This document shows positions 1-14,400 of a DNA stretch of 64,000 nucleotides, in pieces. Numbering within the stretch: position 1 is the stretch's first letter; each line of letters opens with the position of its first letter. The stretch lies in contig OU964932.1 of assembly GCA_918807975.1 (NCBI GenBank), forward strand, positions 5,890,001 to 5,954,000. The letters run 5' to 3'. Source of the stretch: Aplidium turbinatum (lineage: Eukaryota > Chordata > Ascidiacea > Aplousobranchia > Polyclinidae). The notes below the pieces were generated by a model, which was given only the letters and a program-made list of their open reading frames with translations, made no database searches and was not told the origin of the DNA. Made by a program: the position numbers and the translations under genes.

Positions 1-189
1 GAAATTTTGTCCGACAACTCTGATTCACCTGCATGTCAATCAGCTCCTCCTTTAGTCTATTATCATCACTCATGTCTGCCAAGAAGGGCTGCTGTATCCA
101 CTCTGGATATGAGTGATTTGTGGGAACGTATTTTGCCATGGTGGTTGCTAGAAGCGAGCAGTAATATTACAACAAAGCACCCACCAGGT
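1..189 (+). CDS. possible exon of an unrecognised gene entering from the left
   Basis: An open frame runs from the window edge to a consensus donor (CCACCAG|GTAAGT) at 189/190. The encoded peptide includes SDLWERILPWWLLEAS. I do not recognise the family. Support is only the open frame and the donor; no acceptor is visible because the window begins here, and no continuing exon was identified downstream. It could be a chance ORF. Confidence 0.2.
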
Positions 190-3100
190 AAGTTCGCACA
201 AACTACTCGGGATCAAGTTGCGTAGCCTACTTGACTGGGAGATGACTACAATAACAACAAACCATGTAGGCTACTTCGACAAAGCAATCATTGATATATA
301 GACAACTGCTGATGCTGGCAGAAAGACAAAACAATGCAGAAAAGTAAAATGGCACTTTTTGATATTATACATACTGCATGCATTTAGCACCCCCTACAGT
401 CTACTCCAGCACCCCAAGGGGTGCTAATACCCTCGGTTAAGAAACGCTGTGTTAGACTAAGCGACAAGTAGTCATTTTCCACTGTGTAATATTCAACAGC
501 ATTGCAAAATGTTTACACCATGGCGATCGCTTTGGTTTGCAGTTACACTACTACAATACCCATTACCCATTTCCATGGAATAGACCTATTTTCTCACTTT
601 ATAGAAGTTAACCATGAAATACTACCATTAATTTATTGGAAAGTGACCCAATGCCGGAGCCTACTGTAGACAGTGGGTCCAAGGAGTACTTTGGGAACCC
701 GGCCCAGGAAGATTTTAAGGGCCGTAACCTAACTTATATAAAGGGCCTTGGAACGTGAAAAATCACTTCGTATTTTTGAATATGGTGCGTTTTTCTTATT
801 AGTGTTTTGACTTTGGACCCAAAGTTTACATTGGTATCGGGCCCAAAATACTCTCTCAACGTCCCTGGTCAACCATGTGGATGCTTTCTAAAAAAAAAAC
901 AAAGCTGAAACAATCTGTATACCGATGTTAAACTGATGAAGCAAATTGGTGTTGGTGGCCTTTAAAATCAGAATCACCAAACTCTCAAACTATGTCCACC
1001 TTGTTGCCTTGTCTACCATGTGAATTGCATTTCACTTTGAAGTAGTAATAAATTTCAGTAGTTTTTAGAAAGAAATCAATGATTTAAAAAGTGTTCTCCT
1101 GTAAATCAGTTTATGGAAAAATGAGGAAAAAGGCAAATGTTTTTGAAACTGATACAGCCTAATTTTTGGAAACTTTATCCGTACGCGGATTAAGAAGAAT
1201 TCTTCGGATCATTTTCTTAAACGAGCTAAACATGACTTTTGTTGTTTCCGTATTCTATTGTCATATCCATATGAGAGTTTACATGGGAGGCCACAGCTGA
1301 TTATTCCGTTGAAGAAGAAGAAGGTTGTGATATTATTATATCTTTTTTTCACATAGTGCTTCTTATATAATTTCTCAAATGACTCAAAAAATTGTCGCTT
1401 TACCCTTGAGAGATGACATTTCTACTCATGTGAAGAGTTCAGGTCACAAGAAACTTGGCAGTTGCTCAAATCAATATTAAAAAGGTTTACTTTGGAGTCA
1501 GGGATGGTAGAAGTATTCTACTGTCCCTATTTGGAGTTTGACTTTTTGATTCGGTTTCACAGCCCTAGTTATAAAGACGCTGGATAATATTTTGGTTTAA
1601 CAGCCATATTTTTATTTATTTACTATAAGTATCTGAAAAAGAAGAAGAATAAAGTAGAAGAATTACTTATTTTCCATGAACATCCTACCAACACCTGCGT
1701 TTCAACAAGACAAATCTTTTTATTGTAGATGAGGTATTTGCTTTAAAGTACATGCTCAGCCTCAAAGAACTACAAGAAACCATTTGTATCTGGTTGATTT
1801 CATGATTTGCACAGAAATCCTTAATCAAGCAACCAATCGTGCAAAAAATAGCCTACTACATTTAAAATGGTCAGTAGCCTATATGGTAGGAGGTACCCGC
1901 GGTAGTTTGTCACTGAGAGAATGTGCGCCTTAATTCATTTGCATTTTTAAAATAGTTGGCACTGCTTTTGGAAAGTTATTTGATAAAATAGACGCCATTC
2001 GACTAATTAAGCCTGCAAGAATCATTGCAGTTTTATTGGCTTAATGCTTTCAATTTTGCTACTGATTGCTCAGTTGTCACATATTATTCTGAAAAAGTTG
2101 GAAGCAAGAATAAACGTTTTATCATAGAAAAAAATATTGCAAACTTTAGTTTATTTTATGATTTTATGTAGATAAGTACAGAGAACTAGAAAGTTGTTCC
2201 ACGTCAAAGATTTCCCAATTAATATTAGCCTAATTATGATTTGCGCACTTACATCACATTATAATGGCATTTATGAATTGGAAGCAGTTTGATATTGCGC
2301 TTTGTCTGAGCTTAATCGTGATTGATTTTTAAGATAATCTGCCAAAAGTAATATACAATTCTTGGAGTAAACAAGGAATGACCACAGTTTGAACTTCCTC
2401 CTTTTCTCGATAAGGACACGATTTTTAATCATGATTATTGACCGCGTAGCTATTTCATGGGCTTACAACCCATTTGACTGTTACGTAAAGCAATGAAATG
2501 TGCTCCGGCGGTCGCAGGCCACTGCACAAAATTAAGTCTGCGCTTGCAATAAAGAGAAAATATTAATTAATCTGCCAATTAATCAAAACCAAAGTGATCC
2601 AGAATACATTTTTTTAAATAACTTTTTAACTGCTTTTGTCAATCTAACTTTAAAGGACGTTGTATAAACCCGGGATATAAACGTTGAAAAATTAAACGCT
2701 CTTTGACAGAAAAAGGTGACAGCACTGGTGTACATCGGGGCACTTGCATATAACAAAGTGCAAAATGCAGGAAATCAGCGCAAGCTCTTATCTGCTATTC
2801 AGATTTACGTCGAAAATGCATCGAAGTCATTAATCATAATTCTTATCTGCAAATCACTGCGGTTGAGGAGTTGAAAACCATGATGTAATTATTATGAAGA
2901 AATCTGGCAAAAAATCTTGTTTTGAAGATTAATGGGGTGAAATCAAGTCAGGTTGTTACCACTGGTGTCGAATCTTAATTTCAAAATTGCTAATTTTAAA
3001 AGTTGTTTTCAATATATTTAAATGAGTTTAAATCCAATGCATGAAAATGTCTTGTTACTGTTATTTTTACCCTAAATTGCAGATCTGATGCAAAATGCAA

Positions 3101-5400
3101 AAAACGCATTAAATTATTTTTAACTAAGTTGAGGTGAGCTAACATGGAACTAAAAATGTGATAATGAACTTTTTCATGAAATTATCTCAAGTAAGTTTAA
3201 TCTGACAACGATTCATGGTTGATGTGGAAGTAACTTAGCGTAAATTGCATCTAAAAAAAAATAACACACCGAAGTGATAAACCTAATTTTCTTTGAAGCT
3301 TTTGTGACATAAGTAATTAATTATAAAATAATGGCATCTTGGCAAAATGACTATTCAAATAGAATTTTTTAAATGTCTATGTTAATTTTAAAATTTGCTG
3401 TTTCAAAAAAAGTTAGACAGTTACATAGGCTGTGTAATGTGTATAACAATAGCTGAAACTAAATTTATTAGCTTAGTGTAACACTTTTTTATCTACATAA
3501 TCGGAGCCTGGATTTTACCAATTCTTTGTTGTTGTTTTTTTGCTGTTAAAACTTTGTGAAACCAACCGCAGAAATGTATATTGGTCTGATGAGGCTGAGA
3601 AGTCGGCTACACTTAGCCTTATACCTGCAAAAGTACAATTTTGTTACACAAATTGTCTTCCGTGCTTCAATATCCTTCTCACACATCCTATGATTTATTT
3701 TGATGAATAAAAACGTCAACTTGGTTACGTGGCCCTGTGACGTTTCAAAGACGTCGGTTTGACGTCAGTAAAAAGCGGCTGCTGCGTCACTACAAAACAC
3801 TCAAGGTAGGTTGAAGGTAGACACGACGATTTGCAGCATCCTTTCATGCACGAAAGGCATAGGCACCATACATAAGTGTCACGAAGAGATTTTTTATGCT
3901 TCCAGAATACAGCTTATAGCCTACTGTAGGCTACCTTTGATGAGCTGCAGCTAACCAATCAGATAGGCTACTACCTAACCTATCTCATCACTGGTGCAGT
4001 AGGCTTGCTTTTAAATTGCAGATATAGAAAAAATTGCAGTCATTCTAATCTTTTCGACAAAGTGAAAATACCAACACACGACTTTTGTTCTTATCGTCTT
4101 TTCCAAGCAGCAGTTCAAATTCTTGTCCACAGATATAGAAACCGTTGTGTTGGTGTATTCTTAAGGAAAGTTGAGATGTTTGTATGTGAATTTTTTGTTG
4201 TTGTCAATGTTTGTTTTATGGTTATTGTGTACAATTTGGATTTCTTTTCCATCACTAAGGTAAGGTAGTTTATTGCACACAGGCATCATAGCTCGCTTAA
4301 AATCATAGTGTACTCTCCTCACAAAGCTGAGCTGACAAACATGCATCACTAAGCAACACTCTACGTTTTCAAAGAAAGTCACTTTCACAAATCTTTTCTT
4401 AAAATTGCAAAAGGACTTTGAGTTAAGGAAATATAGCACAAGGAAATATTCTTTTACTTAGAAGCCGAAAATCATTTTTGCATAAAACTTTTTCCTAGTC
4501 TTACAACCAATCTAGTAGTGAATGTTGTTCACAATTTCAAAGAAAGACTTCCAGAAATTTTACTTCTTGGCAAAATCAAACAACTTCAATTAGTGTCATA
4601 TTAATGCAGAAAGTAGATTGACTTTCCAAAAACTCTGTAGAGTTCGGGAACCTAACTTGAACAATCAAAACATGGAAATAAAATCATTAAATTTCTTCAA
4701 GCTGACACACGATATCCATTGAAATGTTATTATTGTTCGATTAAATCCGTTTGTAAAGTTTCGTTCTATTTTCATCAATTCAAGGCTAATTGACGTTAGC
4801 GCAAAGTCTTCATTCAAAGTTGAAAGCGTACCAGACTCTTGATGGACTTGTACATCATATAATACAAGCTGAAGCAAAACTTTGAAACCTATAGGAGTGT
4901 ATATAACAGAGTATATAGTGACATAAACACTGATCTTTTCCTGTTCGAAACACGCCTAACGTCTTTGACACACACGCGTGCTGTCGGTTGCGACGTGTGT
5001 CCATTTCACTTCGGAGATTTGACGAGTGTTACAAAAGCATGAATTATAAAAAGGTAATATTGAATTTCAATATTGGACCCTCGGAATGAAGACTTTTCAT
5101 TTCTTTGATGAAAGCTACCAATTAACAGACAGCACTCCTTTCTTGTACGTGACTATATCGAGACGAGAAAATTCATGGTCGATAAACCATTCTGGCGTTC
5201 TGTCCAGCAGTAATGCTTACAAACAAGTGGACTATAATAGACATAGAAAACTTCTTGGTGAATTCATTGGTTTTATTTTCGTACGTCATCATAAATAAGT
5301 AAAACTGGGTTTAAAAAGGAACAAACAAACCAACGAGGAACTGAACACGATTTCTGAAGGAACGGTATTTGGATTGCGAGGAAAGAAACACTTAAACTTC
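190..5400. other. long stretch without a recognised gene
   Basis: AT-rich sequence with many stops in all frames. The few short ORFs (4005-4268 plus, 4161-4439 minus, 5086-5298 plus) have no recognisable domain. I see no tRNA-like promoter boxes and no terminal inverted repeats with target duplications here. It is downstream of the PP2D1 gene on its strand. Confidence 0.5.
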
Positions 5401-5413
5401 CGTAATTTTCCGA

Positions 5414-5419
5414 TTTATT
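5414..5419 (-). promoter_or_regulatory. poly(A) signal of the PP2D1-like gene
   Basis: AATAAA on the minus strand about 65 bases past the stop codon of the PP2D1-like gene, at the usual place for a short 3' UTR. Confidence 0.6.
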
Positions 5420-5482
5420 TCACCCATAAACAGTGCAACTGGAGGTTTGTAGATGAAACACATCAATGACAAACAGATACAA

Positions 5483-8400
5483 TCAATCAAAGAAACCTTG
5501 AAACAAGATGATAGCAGCCGACACGTTCTCGGTAGAGCCTGCCGCAATGGCCGCTCCGACAAGTTTTGCCGCCATTAATTCTGCCAGACAGCCTTGAAAC
5601 TTTTCCGATTCTTCGCTTTGGGATACTTCTTCAACACTCGCGTCTTTATTATTGGGATTGCGGGAATGGAATAAGTGGAACAAGTGCTGGGGATGACTTG
5701 CCTGAATACAAAATCAACAATTAATCAACATAACCACCAAGCAAACTTAGAAACCAGCTCAGTGGCCAAAGGGTGACGCCTTCAGCTCTAGCTGGTAGAT
5801 CTGAGAATTCCAGGTCGTGTCATCCCAAAGACTTTAAAAACGGTACCGATTGCGTTCTATCTTAAGGATAAGTCGGTAATAATGTGGTGACATCGTAACT
5901 ATGATACGCTACAAAAGTAAAAATGAGCCTTGCCGCTAAAAGACCTTAGCAGTTGTAGAGCGGCAACAAATAAAACATAACATTATTATTGTTAAGCAAA
6001 CTCAGACGTTAACTTTATCATAGCGACGTCCACTAATAATATCCACGTCGCTATAATAGCGACGTCCATGTTAACTTCATTATAGCGACGTCCACGTAGG
6101 TTCATAGACTTTTTCTTGTCCTATCCAGGCTGACGCCCGGTGGTTGAAGATTTAGATTAAGTGGAAAGAAAAGCGAGGAAGCCAATCTTCGTGTCCACCT
6201 TCAGGCATGTCATAATGCGTTCTGTAGCTTCATAGACTGAATCTGTGCTTCGCAAATTAGACTTTGTCATGTGCTGGAACCTTCTTCTCCGCTTTAAAAT
6301 CCCGTTTAATTTTACAAAGTTACAAACCGACTCTCACCGTGGTTGAAGAATCTTCTTCGTCATCATACTCCGCTCTCTTCCTCTTGACAATGACAACCTC
6401 TTCAATCCCGTCATGACGTTCCTCATCTGCTTCGGTGATACTTGGAAGATTGCTTTCTCCGTCCCTCTTTTGGCGATCCACTTTAAATAACTCATCTTCT
6501 TCAAGAGGCTGATCTGGTTCCAATAAGTGAGGTAGAAGAGAAACATCTGCGAAAAGACGTTGATTTTACACTAAGTCCCATCAACCGATACGCTCCTCTT
6601 TGTTGCATTTATTTCCCAACGATTTGATAGCAAACACACTCCTAAAATAGGTTTGTAGTGTTTTTTTATCATTAATTTCAAAGGTGGGATGGCGCAACGA
6701 ATAAGGCGTTGATTTTCCAATTATGCAAACCGGGTTCGACTCCCGGCTCCAGCTGGTTGTTGAAAACACCGCTTACCTCAAACCTACGGTGTAATAAATT
6801 GGGTGGGCATACAGGGCCGGATTTAGCTGATGTGGGGCCCGGAGCACTTTTACATCGGGGGGCCCCCCGTGCGAAAAACTACTTCTATCTTTACAACAGC
6901 ATTAATCCTGCATTGCACAGCATTTTGTAGAAACTTCAAAGGCCAAAAAAAACACACAAAATCACATTTTTTTTCCACGTCGGGGGGGGGCCTTCAAAGG
7001 GGGGGCCCGGGGCATCTGCACCCTCTTCCCCCCTCTAAATCCGGGCCTGTGGGCATAATTGCTGCAGAAAAGGAGGCCGAGAGAAAAGAAGTGGCCACTT
7101 CTCGTACCGGAAACTTGAATTAAGTATATGGGACTTTACCTTTTTTAATTTTAAACAAAATCAACAGAACAGAACAAACTTCAATGTTTTCGACGCAGCA
7201 TTGCAAAAAAACAGCAAGAAATCAGTGAAACATATTTCATCACAGTAAAAAGTATTTTAAAAATAAATTTTACTGTAATATTTATATATAAACGTCTATT
7301 TCCATATAAAGTTTTCCATGGTCTGGCGGCGCGTAGCTATTTTGACACTTTGCTCGCGCATCATAAGCCTGCCAGAACTTTCCTTTCCCTATACATCAAT
7401 TACTCATAATATGTGGCCATTTACGTAAGACGCAGTTTGGCTACCGCAGCTTCCCTGTTGTTACTGCTGGAATTATTTAGTTACTTGTACAAATAAATCT
7501 AAGAATATAAACGAATTAAGAACTCGCTTGAAAACATTCCATTGTACAGAACATTGTGATTAACTGTATTACTTTATCACCATCGTTATGTAGCCTATAG
7601 CGCGCAAGAGCATAGTTTGCACTGTGGTGTAAATGCCATCGTTATTATTATTATTTACATCTTTGCTGGCAGATATAGAAGTAACATTTGCTTTTTCAAG
7701 AAAGTTAGATTTGTGTAATGCCTTAAGTTTACTTCAACATTCCATTGGTATGATGAAGGATATAATTAGCAGGTCACTCAGTAGTAAAACGTGCAAAACG
7801 CCCGTTGTTGAATAAATGCAAAAATTAAAAACTTATGTAAAAGACATCATGCAAAGTGTCTTATTGGAATGTTACCGCTGCATAAAATTAGGTTTACAAG
7901 CAAATAAGTCAAAAGACTGAGTTCAAACTACCGCTGCACGTGTGCCACAACACACAGACGCTCTTGCTCTAGCAATTAAATGCAAAAGAGTCCATGAGAA
8001 AGTTGTTTTTAAAATAGCACAATGCTACCTTCAGGTCACCAGCAACGTTACCAGAAAGCAAATGTGTCACACCCAGACAGCAAATCTTTACATCGAATCA
8101 ACGTTTGCGAACATATTACAATATCGCTTTCGCTGGAAAGGACACATCGTACCAGGCTCATCAAACGAGGCTCCATACCGACTGGGAGCTAGAGACAGGG
8201 AAAATACCACACAGACGACTGACGATCTTCGCATACCCCGATAATTGGAATCAAGTATGGGATTAATTTTACCGCTTAAACCAAATCAAAAATAACCTAG
8301 AATGATGGAAACGACTTGCCAGTGACAGACCAACTTGGAGAAGGAAAGTTGACGAAGTTAGAAAGTACAGTAGAAGGATCTTTTGAAAAATCCAGGAAAC

Positions 8401-11400
8401 AAAATGCTGAAGAATAAAGAATAAAACTAAAAAGAAAAACTAAACCAACCAAGCCCCCCACCATCTATACTGTACCATGCCACCTTTGCTCATGTCTGTT
8501 ACAACACAGACTCGACCGTTAAAGTCACGTTCGGTATCGATCTTAATACGTGCCTTATCGGAAGACGAAAGCAATGCTAGGACACGAGCCGGAGCCGACG
8601 ACGACGAAAGTAACTGGAGCTTTTCTTAGCAGCGATGGGTGGAAATGAACAGCAAAAAAAGTCACCAGAAGTTAAAATTTACAGTGCAAAAAAAAAAGGG
8701 CTGCTGACGCAGAAATATTGCATCAAACTTGGACCGAATATTACAGGACCAAAAACAGCGCTTTAGAGCCTAAATTTTCAATAGATTAATATTTTATGTA
8801 AACCCCCAGTCTGCTAACGCTACCGACAGCAAAACAACCGTTTTTTACATTGATTCAACGTCTGCAGACGTTGAATCAATGTAAAAAACGGTTGGTTTAC
8901 TGTCTGGGTACATTAGCCTATATTCTCATCAGTTGAATAGCAAAGAAATCTCACCTGACCGAGAAGAGTTGTCGTCAACCAACAACAAGTTGCTCATGTC
9001 AAACAGTTTTGTTCGGTTGATGATGTCAAAAACTTCTTGGGGCTTAAATAATGACCACACGCTCTCTGTTGCTATGACAACAAACTGAGTATCCCGCGTG
9101 ATGGGTGCAGTGGATGTGTAGGGTTCAAAGGTCACTGCTTTCTTCAATTCAGGATCGCCATGGTTACCTAAAAAAGCAAAGTAATCGATACAAAAAAGCG
9201 ACCTGAGCCGTCACCATAAGAAAATATTGGTATGTCGTGCAGTACAAAGGTTCAATGTGTACAAAATTGTGCAAAAATGAAAGCAAATAAATTTGAAAGC
9301 AATCCAAGCAATATAGATTTTTTTATACTTAAAGATATTTCTATGACTCAGTATCGCCACTCAACAGAAACTATGCATGATCACCTAAGCCTCTAGTGGT
9401 CGCTAAAAAACCATTGACGGTTGTACAGTTGCCACTTCCAACTATTTGTCCTCCAGCTTGGACAACCCGAGCGCATTCTTCCTTGTTTCTAACCGTATGG
9501 CACTGAGTGAGGCGATATGGCTTCCCAAGGTGACACATGTATGCCGACACATTCCCTGAAAACAAGAAAGTTTACAAAGCAGATTGTAAGAGAAACTTTT
9601 AACTAAAAGTAGTTCTTTTAAGATGGTTTGGTTTTTGAATCTTTATCCTCGGACTGAAAAAGCTTTAATTTGTTATTCATGGTAGCTTCGCATACTTGTA
9701 GACACAGAGGCGGTTACCGAGATTAACAAAGTGAAGTTTTCCGATTGGTGAAGTGTTGTTGCCGGGAAATTATTCCATTCACTAGGTGCCGCAGAATGGA
9801 GAGCAGTCCTGAAATGCGTTGCTTAAGCGCACATCACGAGAGTCGAACCAGCGCCGCGTGATCTTGAGCCGGACGCGTAACCACTGAGCTAACGGGGCGG
9901 ACAAATGTTGCATGTGTTCAGGGGTCACTATAGAGCAGTGGCTCTTAACTTTTTTCTTGTTGGCATCACACTGACGTCACCAATCAGTTTTCGTACCCCT
10001 TTCTTGAGTAGCTGTTTAGTGTTAGCTATAATCTTGTAACAGAAGTTTGAAACAATAAAACTAAACTAGTGCAAAACTTATGTGTGCCCTGGCTACCTGC
10101 GTTAGATACAAAAATTCTTCCGCTAGAACATTTCTGTTGCTCAGTCACCTTGTCTTCAGTGTTGCCCGTTGTTGCTTCTAGAAAGAGATAAAGAAAATGG
10201 ACTATCTGAATCAATGGAATTATTGTTTCAACCGACCTTTTAGTTTAAATTAAAAAGTGTATAATATTTTACTTTCTTAGGTGTGCCAATGACCCGTTGA
10301 TACTGTATGCAGTCAGCATTTCATTTTCGAAGCCTCGTGCTCTAAAGCAATAGACTGCAACTCTACAGCCAGACGTATATTTGTCCTTCTATGCTTAAAG
10401 CAGTTTGAATTTATATGGTTTATCCAACATTAAAATGTTTGAGTTAAACATAAAAAGAAACTTAAAAAAATTCGTTTGCGCAGCTAGTCTACTCATTAAC
10501 TCGTTCGAGTTTATTCATCTATGTTTAGTATCCCTTAAAAATAAGCTACAAACAAACCTGTAATGTGTTTGTCTGCTCCACTTTCATCGACTTCGTCAGC
10601 TATCAAGAAAGTAGCCGCGGAACAACCACTCCACCGAACCCTGATGTTGAACTCAAATTAATTTCGCGTTGGTCAAGCTGTTATGCAACAAAATCTCACT
10701 GAAATTTAAAAGCAATATTGCTTTTCGGAAGGCAGCATCTTCACAAATGAGCAATGAGCGACAAGACAACTGCTTTTTTAAGAATCAATAATTCCTTCGA
10801 CGCTTTGTAGTCTACAGAGCTATCCGCCTCGATAGCTCAGTTGGTTAGCGCCTGACTTCGTGAACGAAGAAGCTTCACGATCAAGCGGCGTTGGTTCGAC
10901 TCTGGGGGTGTGCGCTTGAGCAGCGCATTCTAAGGATTGCTCTTCATTCAGCGGCACTTAATGGATGGAATAATTCCGCGGCAATAACACTTCAACAATC
11001 GGAAACTTCACTTTGTCGATCTCGGTAACCGGCCCTGTGTCAGGAGCCTCTACAAGTATGCGAAACTACCAGGAATAACCTATCAAGGCTTTGTCAGTCC
11101 GAGGATAAAGATTCAAAACCAACCAATCAAACCAAACCAAATAAAGTTGTTCAAGTCTGTTTACATTGAACGAAAGGTGATGTCACCAAAATAGAATGCC
11201 TTGAATACTTGAACAGGAGTCTAGTATGAAACCAACAAGCAAAGAACTTTCCTCAAAACTATTTATTCATTCCAAATAATAATACGGACAATTTTTTTTA
11301 ACCAATATTGAGTTCGTTAAGGCCCATAGTAAACTACAGTGTGAGAAGGCTAAAAAGTTTAAAATCTTAAAATAAGTTTTAATATCCTTTGTATCTGCAG

Positions 11401-14400
11401 AATTACTAGCCTACCTTGAAGTTTCATCGATTCCCCAGGAAAGTTGCTCGTCCATTGCCTTGTACGCTTTCTTGCAGCCTCTGAGTATGCGAGAATACGG
11501 AAGCAAATTAGATTTATTTTCTTTAGAGGGAGATTTCTCCTCTGAATTTGCTTCTTCTGTCATCATTGCACTTCTTCCTTGAACTTCTGTACGGTTTGCA
11601 TCCTGATCTGTAGACCTACTGCTCCAGGTCCGAGTGACAGGGTTATTGAGAAAATAGGACCTTTCTTTGGCAATATCTGCTTGAAGTAACTGATGAAATG
11701 TTTGCCCGGTCTGCCCAGCAGCCGCAGATCCAGAGTAGCCGTCATACAAACCAATGAAGCATGACCCGAGGTTTTCACCTTTGTGTGATTTTTCTGAAAC
11801 AACAAAAACAATTCTACTTGAACAACGAAAATTTACGTAAACCTTTTTTAATTACAGACTTGATGGAACTGATGAGTGGTTGAGGCTATGCACAGTTAGT
11901 GAACAACTACAATGCAAAGCATGCCAAATCCACCATAGAAAATAAGCAGTCTTGTTATTCAGTTTTTGCATTGTCCATTTTCTCTTGCAATTTTTACTCT
12001 ATAATTCGATTTTGGTAAAGAGGTGATCTTATTGAACCATAGATAAATAAAAACTTAACAACCAGACGGCATTTAACAAGACATAGAAATATTGCGGGCA
12101 TAAAAAACTTGACGATTTTTGAAGGCTTTGTTACATCAACTAAACTTTGAGTGCCTTACCGAGAGACAGCAGCTGGGGTACAACTGTAGTTCTGTCTTCC
12201 ATCGTGTCCCTGTGCTGGATGTTCGTGGCATGGCTGGTGCCTACAGATGCCACGCAATTGGGAAGATTGTCAAATATGAAATCACTTTTAATGTCTTCAA
12301 TCTTTTCTGGAAACAATCCATTGATTAGAAGTTATCAAACAAGCCTTATCACGTCACTTGACAATTCAAACGTCATAGAAAAAGTTCTATAGCCTAAAAT
12401 ACCAGAAGATTGTCGTTGAAGAATATTGTCGTAAGGAAATACCTGATAGATTTTTTTTTCGTTGAAGCAAAAGTGCAGAATTTTTTAAAGCGTTGTTGAT
12501 TTGTCGTTGTTTCATGTTGTTGTGACTCATGTTGCCAACCTCCTCGTGGTGAGTCCCGGTAATTCACGTTTATGAACCGAATGGCAACAACCAGAGATCA
12601 CAACTGACAAGGCACCCGGGGTGGTAAAAGGGTAAACCCCTCGGCCCCGGTGTCCAACGAGAACTCATCCTCCTGATCCTGAGCAAATGCACTTTTCAGT
12701 GCAGGCGGCTCTACCTGTCGTAAGGGTCGGAGTAACACTGTTGCAGTTAAACGTGGAAGGCCTAACCAAAGCCAAATGCAACATTTTGAAACACCTAACA
12801 CAAAAGCACAATGTTACAGCAACCCTCCTACAAGAAACCCACACCATGGAAGTATCGAAGTTAAAAATCAGTGGATATACTCTGGCAGCTTGCACCAATA
12901 GTAACATTCATGGAATAGCCACACATGTGAGGAGCCCTGCTAGGTGGAAACCGATTGCTTCATCCAACTCTGACTGTGAAGTTGAATGGACAGCCACTGA
13001 TATCAAAGACACATCTGTGCTCAACGTATATAAATCACTAAATCACCTGCAAGCTAACTCAATTCCCGCCTTCGCTCCACCATGTATGTATGCCGGAGAT
13101 TTCAATTCCCACACCACAACCTGGGGCTACCGCCGCTCAAACGCAGATGACATAGCGCTTGAATCATGGGCATCAGTCACTGGTATCCAGTTGCCGTTCA
13201 ACCCCAAAAAACCAAATAGCTTTTTGTTAGGAAGATGGAAAACAACAACCAATCCGGATCTAGCCTTTGCCAACCTAAAAGAATCTTTACCAGATCGCAG
13301 CATCCTTAGCGCCTTTCCTAAGTCTCAACATAGATCATCGCTCATCACCCCTGAAAGCCCATTCAACCCAGTCTCAAGCAAACCTGCGAAGAGGTGGAGT
13401 TTTCGCAAAGCAAACTTGACCAAGTTTACACTCTTGGTTGAAAAGAAAACCCGCCACCTTCCAAAACCAACCTCTAACGGGCTAGAGAAGTCTTATAAAG
13501 CCTTCTGCAAAACCTTACTCATGGCTGCAAAGAAGTCCATACCCCACGGTTTCCGTCGTCAGTTTATCCCTACCTGGGATGAAGAATGTAACAAACGTTA
13601 TGATGCGTTCCTGGCTTCAAAATCCGGTGAGGAGACATCCATGACTGCCACTGATCTGTTGGATCACCTCAACTTAAACGCAAACAACGTTAGGAAGATA
13701 CAGTCCAAGGAATTGACTTCACCCACATAAGCAGAGGATGGAAAACTTTTAATCGCCTTACAGGCCGCGACTCCAATCCTAAACAATGCCTTCTGCTAAT
13801 TCCATAGCGCAACAGCTCCTATAGCGAATAGCAAATGTAAAGTGGTAAATAAGAAACACGCCCTTGCAGTGAAGCAGGCATGCAGTAGGCTCTGGAACGC
13901 CCCAAGCGCAGATGGCCATTTGTCAGCCCCCTATAGCACCAGAGAACTTGCATCTGTCATCACGCAAGTTAAAGGCGGGAAAGCACAAGGGCCCGATAAC
14001 ATCCTTCCAGAATATCTTAAGCATTGTGGCATCAAATGCTTGGCATGGTTGAAAAACTTCTATTCTGCTTGCCTGACCCTCCAGGCCATAACAAAAATCT
14101 GGAGAAAGGCCACTGTAGTGGCAATACCTATATCAAACAAGCCAACTGATGACCCCAAGAGTTATCGCCCGATATCACTACTCTGCATCCCATACCAGGT
14201 ACTGGAACGGCTTCTGTTAACTAGACTCGAACCAGTTGTTGATTCTCAGCTGCCTAAAGAACAAGCTGGATTTCGGCACGGGCGCTGTACTAGTGTACCA
14301 CTCATCAAGCAGTAAAGCTGACCGAGGATATTGAGAAAAGCTTTGAGAAGGGCAACAATACAGGACTGATATTGGTGGACCTCATTGTTGCTTATGACAC

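Noticed and set aside
4005-4439. Overlapping ORFs on both strands
   Set aside because: Low-complexity, Phe/Val/Cys-rich translations typical of AT-rich non-coding DNA.
5086-5298. 70-codon plus-strand ORF with an ATG
   Set aside because: No recognisable domain, no splice or poly(A) context, and it lies downstream of a gene on the other strand.
6709-7123. Two ORFs of 73 and 97 codons
   Set aside because: They lie inside a SINE and a hAT MITE.
10823-10900. Possible tRNA gene
   Set aside because: Same head occurs in four copies with a shared body and tail; it is a SINE.
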